From NCBI GenBank assembly GCA_934630985.1, contig CAKTXO010000102.1, forward strand, positions 1 through 5,761: 5,761 nt of DNA, given 5' to 3'. The DNA is from an uncultured Oscillospiraceae bacterium (GTDB lineage: Bacteria > Bacillota > Clostridia > Oscillospirales > Oscillospiraceae). Of the stretch, positions 4,884-5,761 are shown piece after piece. The position numbers and the translations under genes were made by a program. Within the stretch, counting starts at the first letter, position 1, and each line of letters begins with the position of its first letter. The notes beneath the pieces were generated by a model, which was not told where the DNA came from, searched no databases, and saw only the letters and a program-made list of their open reading frames with translations.

Positions 4884-5759
4884 ATGCTGGATTTGATTCA
4901 TGCCTATGAAAATTACCTGGTTAAGGTAAAGCAGGCCTCTGTGAATACCGTGTCCTCTTATCTGCGGGATATCCGCCAGTTTGACAGCTGGCTGGGCGGC
5001 AGTGTTCTGGATGCCTCTCAACAGAATATCAGCGCGTATCTGACTTACCTTCAGGAACAGGGAAAGTCCGGTGCCACGGTGTCCCGTTCCTTAGCCAGTC
5101 TGAAAAACTTCTATGCCTATACGGTATCCTCCGGTTTTCTGGATGTGTCTCCCGTATCCGGTCAGATTCACGTTGACCGGGGAGAGCGGCGGCTGCCCCA
5201 GATTCTGACGGGCAGGGAAGTGGAGCTTCTGCTGTCCCAGCCCTCGGTTACCGACTTCAAGGGCGTCAGGGACAAGGCTATGCTGGAGGTGATGTACGCC
5301 ACCGGCATTCGGGTTTCCGAACTCATCGACCTGAACGTGGACGACGTGAACCAGGACATGGGCGTTATCCGCTGCGCCAGCGCCAAGAAGACCCGGGTGA
5401 TTCCTCTGTATCCGGCAGCCCAAAAGGCACTGAGCGTCTACCTCAGCGAGGTTCGCGCGCTCATTGCCACCAATCCCGCAGAGCGGGCGCTGTTCGTGAA
5501 CATCGGCGGTTCCCGGATGAGTCGGCAGGGCTTCTGGAAAATTCTCAAGCACTATCAGAACAAGGCTGGGATTGAAAAGGACATTACGCCCCACACCCTC
5601 CGGCACAGCTTCGCCGTGCACCTGCTGGAAAACGGTGCGGACATCAGTGCCCTCCAGGAGCTGATGGGTCACAGTGACATTTCCTCCACTCAGCTCTACA
5701 CTTCCCTCATCGATAAGAAGGTAAAGACCGTTTACGAAAAATGCCACCCCAAGGCTTGA
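4884..5759 (+). CDS. xerD: Tyrosine recombinase XerD
   Basis: XerD is a cytoplasmic site-specific recombinase that acts with XerC at dif to resolve chromosome dimers at cell division. The 291-residue protein has the N-terminal SAM-like core-binding domain at about 1-90 and the catalytic domain at about 105-285. Visible catalytic residues are R143 (ATGIRVSEL), H237 and R240 (PHTLRHSF), H263 (MGHSD) and nucleophile Y272 (QLYTS). The C-terminal HPKA matches the HPRA tail of XerD proteins and favours XerD over XerC; full length argues against an integrase of a mobile element. The usual GKGxKxR beta-hairpin motif reads ASAKKTR at 165-171, so the canonical lysine position is not lysine in an ungapped alignment anchored on R171; K168 is the likely substitute. 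The start is supported by AAAGG at 4868-4872. It probably shares the promoters at 4187-4247 with the upstream membrane protein. The stop is 2 bases from the window's end. Confidence 0.93.
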   Translation: MLDLIHAYENYLVKVKQASVNTVSSYLRDIRQFDSWLGGSVLDASQQNISAYLTYLQEQGKSGATVSRSLASLKNFYAYTVSSGFLDVSPVSGQIHVDRGERRLPQILTGREVELLLSQPSVTDFKGVRDKAMLEVMYATGIRVSELIDLNVDDVNQDMGVIRCASAKKTRVIPLYPAAQKALSVYLSEVRALIATNPAERALFVNIGGSRMSRQGFWKILKHYQNKAGIEKDITPHTLRHSFAVHLLENGADISALQELMGHSDISSTQLYTSLIDKKVKTVYEKCHPKA

Positions 5760-5761
5760 AG

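Noticed and set aside
5091..5747. 218-residue open frame on the - strand opposite xerD
   Set aside because: It is antisense to the clearly conserved XerD catalytic domain, and its composition and lack of motifs mark it as a shadow.
4884..5759. xerD as the integrase of a mobile element or integron
   Set aside because: Full XerD length, HPKA tail, housekeeping context and absence of cargo, att repeats or phage genes favour the chromosomal recombinase.

Overview
This window looks like ordinary chromosome from a Gram-positive Clostridia-type bacterium, most likely an Oscillospiraceae/Ruminococcaceae-like gut Firmicute. That placement is an inference. It rests on the uvrC-rsmD-coaD order followed by a coiled-coil 'ATPase subunit H-like' gene, a four-helix membrane protein resembling TIGR04086, strong AGGAGG-type ribosome binding sites, housekeeping-type -35/-10 promoters, and moderately GC-rich genes separated by one markedly AT-rich spacer. 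All genes are on the + strand. I see no phage, insertion sequence, CRISPR array, tRNA or rRNA.

Region 1 (1-3521) is a housekeeping block. It holds uvrC (5' end cut by the window edge; nucleotide excision repair), rsmD (16S rRNA guanine methyltransferase), coaD (coenzyme A biosynthesis) and a 167-residue coiled-coil protein, ending at a strong intrinsic terminator. uvrC and rsmD are 2 bases apart and probably translationally coupled. A promoter with exact consensus -35 and -10 hexamers and an extended -10 lies inside the rsmD coding sequence, so coaD and the coiled-coil gene can be transcribed separately. The coiled-coil protein's N-terminal region resembles, from memory, the mycobacterial septal DivIVA-domain protein SepIVA. 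A REP-like palindrome of the GTCATTGCGA...TGGCAATC type sits in the 3' UTR just before the terminator.

Region 2 (3522-3986) is a single small membrane-protein gene of four predicted helices.

Region 3 (3987-4345) has no gene but is the most structured part of the window. It contains a perfect 21-bp inverted repeat with a 3-base loop and no U-tract, an overlapping second hairpin, and a pair of near-identical 15-mers 32 bases apart. It also holds two close copies of a sequence resembling the XerD-binding arm of dif, a perfect 12-bp palindrome over a -35 box, and two tandem housekeeping promoters.

Region 4 (4346-5761) carries a five-helix membrane protein that may be a divergent SpoIIM, followed 16 bases later by xerD, a tyrosine recombinase for chromosome dimer resolution. 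The spoIIM-near-xerD arrangement is also known in Bacillus. The usual GKG motif carrying the beta-hairpin lysine of XerD is altered here. The window's genes are common families; the unusual material is mainly regulatory and structural DNA.
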